This document shows, piece by piece, positions 41,826 through 50,511 of a stretch of DNA of 64,000 nt. The notes under the pieces were generated by a model. That model searched no databases. It was not told where the DNA came from and was given only the letters and a program-made list of their open reading frames with translations. The number at the start of each line of letters is the position of its first letter. The stretch's first letter is position 1. The DNA comes from Haloterrigena gelatinilytica. Lineage in GTDB: Archaea > Halobacteriota > Halobacteria > Halobacteriales > Natrialbaceae. Both the position numbers and the translations under genes were made by a program. The DNA lies in assembly GCF_013342145.1 (NCBI RefSeq), contig NZ_JABUQZ010000001.1, positions 2,046,001 through 2,110,000 on the forward strand, in the 5' to 3' direction.

Positions 41826-42087
41826 GAACCACGCTCCTCGCTTCGCTGTGGTGCTTACATCGTCTCGCACCTCGAGCGCGTCACCCCTTCGAGTTCCACC
41901 CGCGGAAGTCTGGTTGGTAAGCTCTCGACAGTGAGAACAGCGTACTAGTACTAGAACCGGAACTAGTCTAGCTGTTCGACGATAACTCAGTTAACTATAG
42001 TCAGCTTTGGAGTTTCGTTCGTCGGAGATAACTATCAGATACAACAGTTGGCATCATTCGTATTAGGATGGTCGGCGAGGTAGCCGT

Positions 42088-42270
42088 ATGAGCCTCCGGA
42101 AGTGTCTCGGATTACGACTTCACCGGGCGCTCCTCTATTGGGGGGTCTTGAAGCATCCGTACGGTCGCGAGTACGCGAAAGAACGGTACACGCTACTTGG
42201 TGGAGAACGCGAAGAACATTCAATGGACGAAAACGGTGCTTCTGCGGACCTGAACGAGCCAGATGACTAA
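42088..42270 (+). CDS. Small protein of the YWG-LKHP family, copy 1
   Basis: A 60-residue protein: MSLRKCLGLRLHRALLYWGV, LKHPYGREYAKERYTLLGGE, REEHSMDENGASADLNEPDD. A clearly related protein lies at 61171-61356 (YWGLLKHPFGREYVREHY at the same position), so these are two members of one family. The basic N-terminal helix and aromatic core suggest a small membrane-peripheral or RNA-binding protein, but no function is known to me. It lies at the left edge of the AT-rich glycan island. Confidence 0.72.
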   Translation: MSLRKCLGLRLHRALLYWGVLKHPYGREYAKERYTLLGGEREEHSMDENGASADLNEPDD

Positions 42271-42443
42271 TCTCTCACAGGAAGCGTAGCTCTTACCAGT
42301 TGCCATCAACCTAATGTGAATCCGCTTCAGAGAAGCATGAAAGAGAACTTCGATATGTTAATTCGTATTATAAGTATCTTTGTAGATAATACCCCGTCAT
42401 AGAACCATTTGAACTAAGTTCTGAAAATGGGATAGTCTATATC

Positions 42444-43904
42444 ATGGCATCACTCCTTCGATCGATTATTTCTATTTTTTTCGGGAAGTTCGCTGGGCTG
42501 GTTATCAGTATACTGTTTACCCCTATTCTCGTCCGAGTTATCTCACAATCACAATACGGGGTATACGCGACCGTACTGGCCGGATTTAGCATCATCACAC
42601 TCATATCTAAGGGTGGGCTGTTCGATGCAACGAGGAAAGTAGTTGGAGATGGGAAAGACGACAGCCACAGAGTATCGAAAGTCGTCTCAATTTCGTTGCT
42701 GATCGGCATAGTCTACGCACTATTGGCCGGAATTGCTGTCCTGTTATCGTCGAAGTTGGGCGTCCTACCTGCAACGTATGTACCATACACTTGGGCAATT
42801 ATTCTGGTAGTCTTCTTCGGCAATGTGTATGCCGTCGCCAGAGCGGCTTTCTACGGTATACAGCGAGAGTCGGTCGCTGAAGCACTTAATATTGGTCGCC
42901 AACTGGTATACACTTCTGTTGCACTGCTATTGGCGTACATTGGGTATGATGTGGTCGGTGTATTTACCGGGTACGTATTTTCCTTCGTGCTCCTATGTAT
43001 CCTTGGATTGCTAGTTTTGCGGAGGTCTATCCCCTTCAAGATGCCATCGAGGGGTGACGTTTCCGAATATGGTCGAGAAATCGTCTCGTTTGGCGGATAC
43101 CAGCTCATCGGTGGTGTGAGTGCAATGTTGCTGTACAAGGTAGATCTTCTTCTCGTCGAATTCTTTCAGGGTCAGTCCTCGGCTGCCCTCTATCAGAGTG
43201 CTATCGTTCCAGCGGAGATGATTTGGTTCGTCCCATCGGTTATTCAGGCTGCGTTCTTACAGCACACGGCACACTTGTGGTCAAATGGTGATATTGATAC
43301 AATAAATAGCAATTTAAAAGAAGGATTTAAATATGCTGTTCTAGCATTATCACTATTTGGTATTGGTCTATTCACCCTTGCAGACCCGTTCCTCAGTATT
43401 TACTTTGGGCCGAGCTACTCCGCGTCATCTACGACATTGCAAATCCTGCTCATCGGGACGTTCTTTTTGGGGACCACCCGAGTCGTAACGCCGGTGCTGC
43501 ACGCGACAGGATGGGTTCGGGAATCCGAAGCTATCACCGTCGCAGGATTATGTATCAACTTGGTATTGAATGTTCTCCTAATACCTGAGTACGGCATCAT
43601 CGGTGCAGGTATCGGGACTGGTGTCTCCTATGCCGCGATATTCGCAGGGAACACCTTGCTCTGGAAGCGATCCCCACTTGAGATCGTTTCCCTCCGGTGG
43701 GTAGTCAGACTGATCGCAGTTCAACTGATATTCCTTACTGTGTTCTACGCGATTGTCTCGTCCTTCAGTTACTCGCCGCTGGTATCGATACTCGTATTCC
43801 CACCATTCGGACTTCTGACATTCTTGTCTTTGAACGTTACAGCGGGCTATATTCCGGTTGAACTGATCAGGAAGTTTTTGCACAAGGTACAACTAGACAG
43901 GTAA
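42444..43904 (+). CDS. Polysaccharide/oligosaccharide flippase (Wzx/MATE-like)
   Basis: A 486-residue polytopic membrane protein with about 12-14 helices, beginning LLRSIISIFFGKFAGLVISI and continuing through the typical repeated Gly/Ser/Asn-rich helices (IGGVSAMLLYKVDLLLVEFF near 220, WVRESEAITVAGLCINLVLNVLLIPEYGI near 360). Such proteins flip lipid-linked glycan units across the membrane for S-layer glycosylation or surface polymers. Codons are AT-rich compared with the core genome. The first gene of the island on the + strand; next to it is a broken non-island gene fragment. Confidence 0.85.
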   Translation: MASLLRSIISIFFGKFAGLVISILFTPILVRVISQSQYGVYATVLAGFSIITLISKGGLFDATRKVVGDGKDDSHRVSKVVSISLLIGIVYALLAGIAVLLSSKLGVLPATYVPYTWAIILVVFFGNVYAVARAAFYGIQRESVAEALNIGRQLVYTSVALLLAYIGYDVVGVFTGYVFSFVLLCILGLLVLRRSIPFKMPSRGDVSEYGREIVSFGGYQLIGGVSAMLLYKVDLLLVEFFQGQSSAALYQSAIVPAEMIWFVPSVIQAAFLQHTAHLWSNGDIDTINSNLKEGFKYAVLALSLFGIGLFTLADPFLSIYFGPSYSASSTTLQILLIGTFFLGTTRVVTPVLHATGWVRESEAITVAGLCINLVLNVLLIPEYGIIGAGIGTGVSYAAIFAGNTLLWKRSPLEIVSLRWVVRLIAVQLIFLTVFYAIVSSFSYSPLVSILVFPPFGLLTFLSLNVTAGYIPVELIRKFLHKVQLDR

Positions 43905-44089
43905 CCGATAACGAGGTCTACTGGTACGCCAGAGCGCCTCATCTGGGAATGGCATCCACTATGATTTAGTGATTTTCGTGAATTTGTAGGAGATGTACAG
44001 GTGGGATACTGCGGACGGACAGCCGACGGAGGCGGCAATCTCAGTCGTGTGACTTCCGTGGCGCCTCGGTGGTCTCCACGTCCTGCCGT

Positions 44090-44250
44090 GGCAACAAGCA
44101 CGAGCCCGCGAGTGCTGGATCGGCAGGAGTTCCCGTGGTCGAGTGCCACGTCGTCGGTTCTGTCTAGCGGATCCTCGTGTTCGGGGAGGCAGTAATAGGT
44201 CCCGCCGCTGATCTCGGTGATCCGCTCGAGTCGGTCGTCACGGATGTTAA
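44090..44250 (-). pseudogene. Broken fragment of the coiled-coil gene family
   Basis: On the minus strand this stretch translates as INIRDDRLERITEISGGTYY and CLPEHEDPLDRTDDVALDHG, matching the middle of the protein at 39877-40815 (IDVPDNRLERITKTDDEPYY, RLPDHEDPLNRDDVALAHG). The match continues as LLPIQ only after a frameshift, and no start or end is present. It is GC-rich inside an AT-rich region. Its right end is fused to the 3' end of the next glycosyltransferase: that gene's stop codon (TAA at 44247-44249) lies in the fragment. Confidence 0.72.
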
Positions 44251-45434
44251 TCTTGTTTCCCAAATCTATCGAAAACTTCAGTAAGTTCATCCACAGAATC
44301 AGAAATATCAAACTTATTTCGGACAGTGTTACGCCCATTCTTGGCGAGTTCACGTCGTCTATCTGGGTTATCTAGTAGCTCAGCAATTGTATCTGCAAGT
44401 GCGGTTGAGTTCTTCGGTTCAACAAGAAGGCCATCTTCACCGCTTGTAATCAATTCAGGAATAGCCGAAACCGATGTAGAAACACATGCTGTTTCGGTTG
44501 CCATAGCCTCCTTAAGCGCCACTGGAGCTACATCACGGTCCCCGTTTGAAGCAATGACACACGGGAGAATGAATAGTTCTGCATCATGCAATTCTGATCG
44601 TAATTCATCATCTGACACGTGGCCCAAAAACTTCACGTGATCTTCTATTCCGAGTTCACAAATTCGAGTTTGAACGGATTCCTTTCGTTCTCCAGTACCG
44701 ATAATATGATATTCTATATTATAGCCCTGTTCGATAAGTTCGGCTACTGCCTCGATAGCATACTTGTACCCTTTTTTTTCTACAAGGCGGGCAACCGTAA
44801 GCAGACGCCCAGACACACACCCGTCAGAAGGCTCAAACTTTTCAACATCTGTCGTTGCTGGAATTACCGAGATATCCGTCTTAACTTCGATTTCCTCACG
44901 AAGGTACCGTTTGTTATACTTGGAGGGAACGATCACGTGATTGAAGCGCGAGAGTACTTGTGATAGGCGCTGAACACTAGGTGGTGAGAAAATTTCATGT
45001 GCATGTGCAGTAACAGTACAAGGTATTCCATGGTACGTAGCCGCGTAGGAAGCTGAGAGTCGGTCTGGGGTAGCGAAATGCGCGTGTATCAAATCAACCC
45101 CACCAACTCTTTCAACCACTTCACTTATTTGTTTTCCAAGATGTAACGCATATATGTGGTAAGATGGTTTGTCAATGAATAGAGTTTGTCTTAATAATGA
45201 TTTGTTCAATATATCTTTCGAGCAGACATATGGAAGTGAAGTGAGAGCTGGTTCCTCACCATAGTAAACTGTTATACCCATCTTTTGTATTTCCTCATGT
45301 GTAGCCTCTTCATCTGGCCGTTGTTTTGCGAATACAGTTATATCATAGCCTCGCTTGTCAAGTTCATATAATTCGTTTATGATAAAGCTCTCAGAAATTT
45401 TCGGGAACTGATTGACGACATAGAGTAATTCCAT
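44247..45434 (-). CDS. Family 4 glycosyltransferase
   Basis: A 395-residue GT-B enzyme. The N-terminal domain opens LLYVVNQFPKISESFIINEL; the sugar-nucleotide domain has GRLLTVARLVEKKGYKYAIEAV near 207, VKFLGHVSDDELRSELHDAELF near 266 and the family Glu in VAPVALKEAMATETACVSTS near 300. It transfers a sugar to a lipid-linked acceptor at the cytoplasmic side. It is AT-rich and has AAA/ATA-rich codons. The last four residues (GKQD) and the stop are encoded by an unrelated GC-rich fragment, so the natural 3' end has been changed. Confidence 0.82.
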   Translation of the reverse strand: MELLYVVNQFPKISESFIINELYELDKRGYDITVFAKQRPDEEATHEEIQKMGITVYYGEEPALTSLPYVCSKDILNKSLLRQTLFIDKPSYHIYALHLGKQISEVVERVGGVDLIHAHFATPDRLSASYAATYHGIPCTVTAHAHEIFSPPSVQRLSQVLSRFNHVIVPSKYNKRYLREEIEVKTDISVIPATTDVEKFEPSDGCVSGRLLTVARLVEKKGYKYAIEAVAELIEQGYNIEYHIIGTGERKESVQTRICELGIEDHVKFLGHVSDDELRSELHDAELFILPCVIASNGDRDVAPVALKEAMATETACVSTSVSAIPELITSGEDGLLVEPKNSTALADTIAELLDNPDRRRELAKNGRNTVRNKFDISDSVDELTEVFDRFGKQD

Positions 45435-45503
45435 GATGAACCAATCTATTTCGCTCCATATGTTTGTTTTGATGAGGAGGATATTTTCCGTGCGATCAAC
45501 TGT

Positions 45504-46412
45504 TTAAATGCTATTAGAGATCTTGGCCCGTAACTTAAATAAATGAGTCCTCAAAGGGTTTGGAGCTATACTCAGAAGTAAATATAACATTGTTTGATAA
45601 TCTTGTGGATTATTCTGTAATGAAGAAAGAAGATAGGAAGCTCCTTCTAAATTACGCCCCGACAAGGTAGCGAAAAGTCCTAAATGTCGGTATTGTTGAC
45701 TCAGTGCTGGTGGATTTGATTCAAGAGCAGACCAATGTTTCTCAACTAGTCGTTTTTGACCGCTGTATTTCCGTTCCATGTTACTGCTTATCCGTTCATC
45801 ATGCCCCTCATAAGAAATTGCAAGAGATTTAGGTACTGCAGCAACCTTATATTCTTTCGCAATACGAATCCACAGGTCTATATCTTGAGAGCTTTTGAAT
45901 TCTGGGTCAAATAGACCTATCTTACTAAAACATTCTCTACGAATGAGTGGTGTTTCACTGGGTATTATATTCTCATATAATAATTTGTCATAGATATCCC
46001 CTTCTTGAGATGGTATGTATGTTTTGACTACCTCATTATCGTGCACAATATCTCTTCCTGTATAGACAAGACCGAATTCGTTTCCAACGTCTTTAAACCG
46101 GTCAATTTGGGCCTCTAATTTTGTGGGTTTCCATGCATCATCATCGTCAAGAAGAGCAATATATTTGCCTTCTGAGTTTAATATACCTGTATTTCTAGCT
46201 ATAGGAGCCCCTTGGTTTTCCCTATGTTTTATGTATTTTATATCATCAATATCCGGTATTACATTTTCGATGTCGGATTCGGGATCATCATCGACAACGA
46301 TTAACTCCCAATCTTTGTATGTTTGGTTCTCTACAGATCTAACCGCTCTTAATAGTTTCTCTGGTCGCTTGTATGTGGGAATTACAACACTAACTGTTGT
46401 ATTTTTTACCAT
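45504..46412 (-). CDS. Family 2 glycosyltransferase
   Basis: A 302-residue GT-A enzyme: VSVVIPTYKRPEKLLRAVRS at the start, ELIVVDDDPESD near 36, ENQGAPIARNTGIL near 64 and the DxD metal site IALLDDDDAW near 85. The C-terminal third is helical and without membrane segments. It adds a sugar to the glycan assembled in this locus; which one is not known. It shares the AT-rich codon use of the island. Same strand as the preceding family 4 enzyme. Confidence 0.82.
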   Translation of the reverse strand: MVKNTTVSVVIPTYKRPEKLLRAVRSVENQTYKDWELIVVDDDPESDIENVIPDIDDIKYIKHRENQGAPIARNTGILNSEGKYIALLDDDDAWKPTKLEAQIDRFKDVGNEFGLVYTGRDIVHDNEVVKTYIPSQEGDIYDKLLYENIIPSETPLIRRECFSKIGLFDPEFKSSQDIDLWIRIAKEYKVAAVPKSLAISYEGHDERISSNMERKYSGQKRLVEKHWSALESNPPALSQQYRHLGLFATLSGRNLEGASYLLSSLQNNPQDYQTMLYLLLSIAPNPLRTHLFKLRAKISNSI

Positions 46413-46680
46413 TTGTAGGGCTCCTCCAGTATGTTAAATTTCTGAATGGTAGAGAACTTGATTAGCAAACAAGCGGTTCTTCTTCCAATTCATCTTGCTT
46501 CACTCTTCGTTTTTGGCAATTGTAGTTCTTCAGTTATAAATATTTCTGCATCTGTGAGGACACTGAATTCTATCTTCTTATTTATATCGAATTATTGCCA
46601 AATAGTTTCTGGTTTTGACTAGAAGAGGAGATCATCGGATCTTCTATACCGATAAGAATTTTACTGAGACATCCAATGAT
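46413..46680. promoter_or_regulatory. AT-rich divergent promoter region
   Basis: A 268-base gap between the divergent family 2 glycosyltransferase and the sulfatase-like gene. It contains several TATA-like stretches, for example TTATAAATATTTCTGC near 46535 and CTTATTTATATCG near 46577. Promoters for both directions are expected here. No other feature seen. Confidence 0.45.
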
Positions 46681-48156
46681 ATGGATGAAATGGAATGCCC
46701 GAATATACTATTTGTTGTAATGGATACAGCGAGAGCGAAAAACAGTCTTCCATCCATAAATGAAGAGGTTGTACCGAATTTAGCAGAACTTGCTAATTCA
46801 GGTGTAGAATTCACGTCTACCATATCAAACGCTCCGTGGACGTTACCTTCCCACGCATCAATCTTCACTGGAAAGCATACATCAAACCACAATACGAATG
46901 CAGGGAACAAAAACTTTGATCCAGATGATCCATGTCTACCGGAATTGCTAAATAAAAATGGATACACAACTGTTGCTTTTTCAAATAACAGTTGGATAAG
47001 TCCTGAATTCGGATTTGATAGAGGGTTTGATTATTTTTACAAAGGGTGGGAATTGATACCAGCTGGTGAAGACCTAGCAAGAGCGATGCGGGAGAATGAT
47101 ACACCAGCAAATCAAATCCGTTCTATACTCACATCTACGGAATTCAAACACCTTCCGTCATCAATTCTCAACTCACTCTTTGCGAAATTCCTACGGAAAA
47201 AGTATGATTATGGAGCATACCTCACAAATTGGAAGATCAAGAGATGGCTCAATAAAGAGCGTAATAAAGAAGACCCTTTCTTTATGTTTATTAATTATCT
47301 TGAACCACATTTAGAATATAACCCCCCAAACAGATTTTGTGAGTTTTTAGATGATGATATCAGCCCTTCAGAGGCTAAAGAAGTGAACCAAGATGCATGG
47401 GGGTATGTTAGTGGTGAGATTGAAATGCATGAAGAAGACTTTGAGATTCTAGAAGACCTATATAAGTCAGAAATAAAATATTTGGACCATCGTATTGGCA
47501 ATTTACTAGATCATCTTTCTGAAAGAGGTATCCTTGAGGAGACTCTCGTTGTTGTTGTTGGAGATCATGGAGAAAACATTGGAGATCACAATCTGATGGA
47601 TCACCAATACAGTTTATATGATACGCTTGTACATGTGCCACTAGTTATAAATGGGCCAGAGATCTTTACCGGTGGGAAGAAAATATCACATCTTGTTGAA
47701 TCACGCGATCTTTTCCCAACAATATTAGAGACTGCTGGAGCAGAAGTCCCAAAGCGGGACGGAATTTCTCAGAGTAGTCTTGAAGAAGCTATTCATGAAG
47801 AAAATGATGATGGCGCATATGCTATTTCAGAGTATTTAGTTCCCCAACCAGCAGTTGATACACTCCGTAACCGAGCGCCTGATTCCACTATAGTTGACAA
47901 ATATGATCGGGCACTGCGGGCTATTCGGACAACAGAATGGAAGTATATCGTGGGATCAGATGGAACTAAGGAACTATATAATATCGAATCTGATCCTGGC
48001 GAACTGAATGATGTGGCTGATTCAAACCCAGAAGTAGTAGAGAGACTACATGAAAAAATACCTGATGAATATGGAACTCTTGAACGGGGAAACTCAGATG
48101 AAGAACAGTTAGATGCAGCCGCTCAACAAAGACTCGAGGACCTTGGCTATATATAA
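46681..48156 (+). CDS. Sulfatase-superfamily enzyme (alkaline phosphatase fold), threonine nucleophile
   Basis: A 491-residue protein starting at the ATG at 46681 (a TTG at 46615 is in frame but weaker). It begins MDEMECPNILFVVMDTARAK, with the metal Asp in VVMDTARA. The catalytic region reads NAPWTLPSHASIFTGKHTSN, so where sulfatases have Cys or Ser before x-P-x-R there is Thr and no Arg, which points to a phosphatase or phosphotransferase-like activity rather than formylglycine sulfatase. The second metal site is VVVVGDHGENIGDH near 315. The end contains RAIRTTEWKYIV and ELYNIESDPGELNDVAD. No signal peptide. It may modify a surface glycan. Confidence 0.8.
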   Translation: MDEMECPNILFVVMDTARAKNSLPSINEEVVPNLAELANSGVEFTSTISNAPWTLPSHASIFTGKHTSNHNTNAGNKNFDPDDPCLPELLNKNGYTTVAFSNNSWISPEFGFDRGFDYFYKGWELIPAGEDLARAMRENDTPANQIRSILTSTEFKHLPSSILNSLFAKFLRKKYDYGAYLTNWKIKRWLNKERNKEDPFFMFINYLEPHLEYNPPNRFCEFLDDDISPSEAKEVNQDAWGYVSGEIEMHEEDFEILEDLYKSEIKYLDHRIGNLLDHLSERGILEETLVVVVGDHGENIGDHNLMDHQYSLYDTLVHVPLVINGPEIFTGGKKISHLVESRDLFPTILETAGAEVPKRDGISQSSLEEAIHEENDDGAYAISEYLVPQPAVDTLRNRAPDSTIVDKYDRALRAIRTTEWKYIVGSDGTKELYNIESDPGELNDVADSNPEVVERLHEKIPDEYGTLERGNSDEEQLDAAAQQRLEDLGYI

Positions 48157-48160
48157 TCCA

Positions 48161-49288
48161 ATGTCAAATAAAATATTACTTCGATCGCATACGTCGCTAC
48201 GAGAGGACGATGTTTCTGGTGGTGCAGCACGGTTAATGAAAAACCTGGCTCGAGCACTTTCAGAAACAGGTTGGGATGTTCATATTCTTTCCCCTGCGTC
48301 ACTGACTAATGAGTACGATAACCAATCAGATATTAGTTATATTGAATTCGATTATGGGAATCCCCAATCATCTCTTGAGACAATCATTAATACTGTTCGT
48401 GGCGTATCTACATATCGAGAAACTATTAAGGATGAAAACTATAACATTATTTTAGATGACATTTCTCATTTCCCATATTATCCTATGCACCTCTCTCACC
48501 CAGAGGAGACCGTCAATGCTGTTTTCATGCATACTGCTTTTTTTGGAGCTGCTAGGGAATATGTTGGACCTCTCCGAGGGACTGTAATAGAGTTTATCGA
48601 TAGAACATTACCGTATTTAAATAATCCGGAGATTATATGTGCTGGAAGTGGAACGGCTGATAGGATTCATAGAAAGACTGGCTACTCTTCCACTCATATC
48701 CTTCACCCTTGTATCGATATGGATAAGTTTGAATACAATTTTATGCCTGAATCCAGTACTATTCTGTATCTTGGCCGACTTGGTGAACGGAAAAATGTGT
48801 CCTGTTTGCTCCGTGCATGGCGTATTATTGAAAATAAGACAGAACGTGATGTCTCGTTAGTGATTGCCGGCTCAGGACCTAAGATGGACGAACTCCGTCG
48901 TCTATCAGTAGATCTCGGTCTAACTAACATTGATTTCTTAGGCTATGTTGAGGAAAGCGAAAAGCAGCGCCTATTTGAAGAATCACTTTTGTATGTCCTT
49001 CCTTCGAAGATGGAAGGCTATGTGACGACTGGAATAGAAGCTTTAGCGACTGGAACACCAGTAGTTGGATCTGACACGTTTGGAATCAACGACTATATAC
49101 AGCATGGTGAGACTGGTTATCTTTTCCCAGTCAATGATCATGAAGAATTGGCGCGTCAGGTGCTAGATCTTGTTAGCAATCCCAAGCAAATGCGTCCGAT
49201 TGCAGAAAGAGGTCGCGAGTTAGCTTTGCAGCATAGCTATGAGGAATTCAAGTTACAAGCTGATAACTTGTTCTCAGAAATAATATAA
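48161..49288 (+). CDS. Family 4 glycosyltransferase
   Basis: A 375-residue GT-B enzyme starting at the ATG at 48161, 4 bases after the sulfatase-like stop. The N-terminal domain has DDVSGGAARLMKNLARALSE, the C-terminal nucleotide-binding domain has ILYLGRLGERKNVSCLLRAW near 207, NIDFLGYVEESEKQRLFEES near 263 and the family Glu in KMEGYVTTGIEALATGTPVV near 290. AT-rich codons. It lies in one operon with the sulfatase-like gene. The sugar is not known. Confidence 0.82.
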   Translation: MSNKILLRSHTSLREDDVSGGAARLMKNLARALSETGWDVHILSPASLTNEYDNQSDISYIEFDYGNPQSSLETIINTVRGVSTYRETIKDENYNIILDDISHFPYYPMHLSHPEETVNAVFMHTAFFGAAREYVGPLRGTVIEFIDRTLPYLNNPEIICAGSGTADRIHRKTGYSSTHILHPCIDMDKFEYNFMPESSTILYLGRLGERKNVSCLLRAWRIIENKTERDVSLVIAGSGPKMDELRRLSVDLGLTNIDFLGYVEESEKQRLFEESLLYVLPSKMEGYVTTGIEALATGTPVVGSDTFGINDYIQHGETGYLFPVNDHEELARQVLDLVSNPKQMRPIAERGRELALQHSYEEFKLQADNLFSEII

Positions 49289-49306
49289 TGCCTATTGAAT
49301 ACTATT

Positions 49307-50356
49307 TTAACATTCTGGATTTGTGATTGATCTCACTATATCAATCATATCCTGAGCAGGTTTGTCCCAAGTTTGCTTTGAAGCAGCTTTAATACAGTCT
49401 TCAGAATTAAGGTTTTTGGCTTTCATAACTCCTCGCTCAATTTCAGAAGTGACAACACATGCTGATGATGGGAGAACCTCAACAGCTCCGCAATTTTTAG
49501 TTGCGACAACAGGGGTTCCACAAGCTACTGATTCTAAAATTACGTTTCCAAATGCCTCCCAGCCAGCAGGGTGTATGGTTACGGCAGCGTTAGTGTAAAC
49601 TTGCCGTAATTCATCGCTTGATAAACGGCCTAATGCATCAACGTGAGGTGAATTAACCTCATCAGGCCCAACAATAATAACGTCTTCTTTAGTTTGTCTC
49701 GCGAAAGAAATAACATGTGAGAGCCCCTTCCTTTCAGACCCTCCCACGAATAAAATATAGTCTTCCTTATTATATCCACTATCTGGATAAAAAACACTAG
49801 TATCAATACCGTTGTGTGAGACGATTGACGGAGTCGTGATATTATATGCTGATTCCCATCCAGCACGGCAGACAGCGCTGTTATATATGAGACAATCAGC
49901 TGCTGCAATCGAACGACGATCAACAATCGTTCGGAAGGGACCCATCAACCGATCACCAATTGTTTCAAGAAACGAAAGACCATTACGAATGTATTCTTTT
50001 GTCGCTTCGTAACAATCATGTCTCTTTGAGACGGTTGGAAGGGGAAGCTCAAACGGGACCCCCGTATGTGTGATACACGCATCGAATGGATCAAAATCAA
50101 AAGATTGGAGGTAGTTACGAAGTGCAATCGGAAATAGGACATAATATCCTTTTCTATATCCAAACTGAACAGTATGAACTTCATTCGCTGGTGGCTTCTT
50201 TCCAGTTAATTCGTGAGAGCTTTGTGGACATGTTCCCGTAATTACTGTAATTTCATGACCTTTATCGACGACTTCGTTATAAAGATTACATATGTGGTGA
50301 GATATGCCACCTAAGACATATCCTGGCCACTCACGTGTTATTATTAACAGGTGCAT
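49307..50356 (-). CDS. Family 4 glycosyltransferase
   Basis: A 349-residue GT-B enzyme. It opens MHLLIITREWPGYVLGGISH and has YILFVGGSERKGLSHVISFA near 207 and AGWEAFGNVILESVACGTPV near 285, with the family Glu in the second. The first domain is Cys/Tyr-rich (HDCYEATKEYIRNGLSFLET). It converges on the preceding gene with 18 bases between stops. AT-rich codons fit the island. Product unknown. Confidence 0.82.
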   Translation of the reverse strand: MHLLIITREWPGYVLGGISHHICNLYNEVVDKGHEITVITGTCPQSSHELTGKKPPANEVHTVQFGYRKGYYVLFPIALRNYLQSFDFDPFDACITHTGVPFELPLPTVSKRHDCYEATKEYIRNGLSFLETIGDRLMGPFRTIVDRRSIAAADCLIYNSAVCRAGWESAYNITTPSIVSHNGIDTSVFYPDSGYNKEDYILFVGGSERKGLSHVISFARQTKEDVIIVGPDEVNSPHVDALGRLSSDELRQVYTNAAVTIHPAGWEAFGNVILESVACGTPVVATKNCGAVEVLPSSACVVTSEIERGVMKAKNLNSEDCIKAASKQTWDKPAQDMIDIVRSITNPEC

Positions 50357-50511
50357 GGATCAATATGAATGGGTTTGAACTTCCACTTGCTTATTTCTAA
50401 TCAAGGGCTTGGGATAGTCAATATGTTTGTCTAATAGTCGTGTGTGGTATAAAACTAGGTTCTACGGATAGAACGAAAAGACAATTAGTTCGCGCTCTTC
50501 TAGCGATACCA

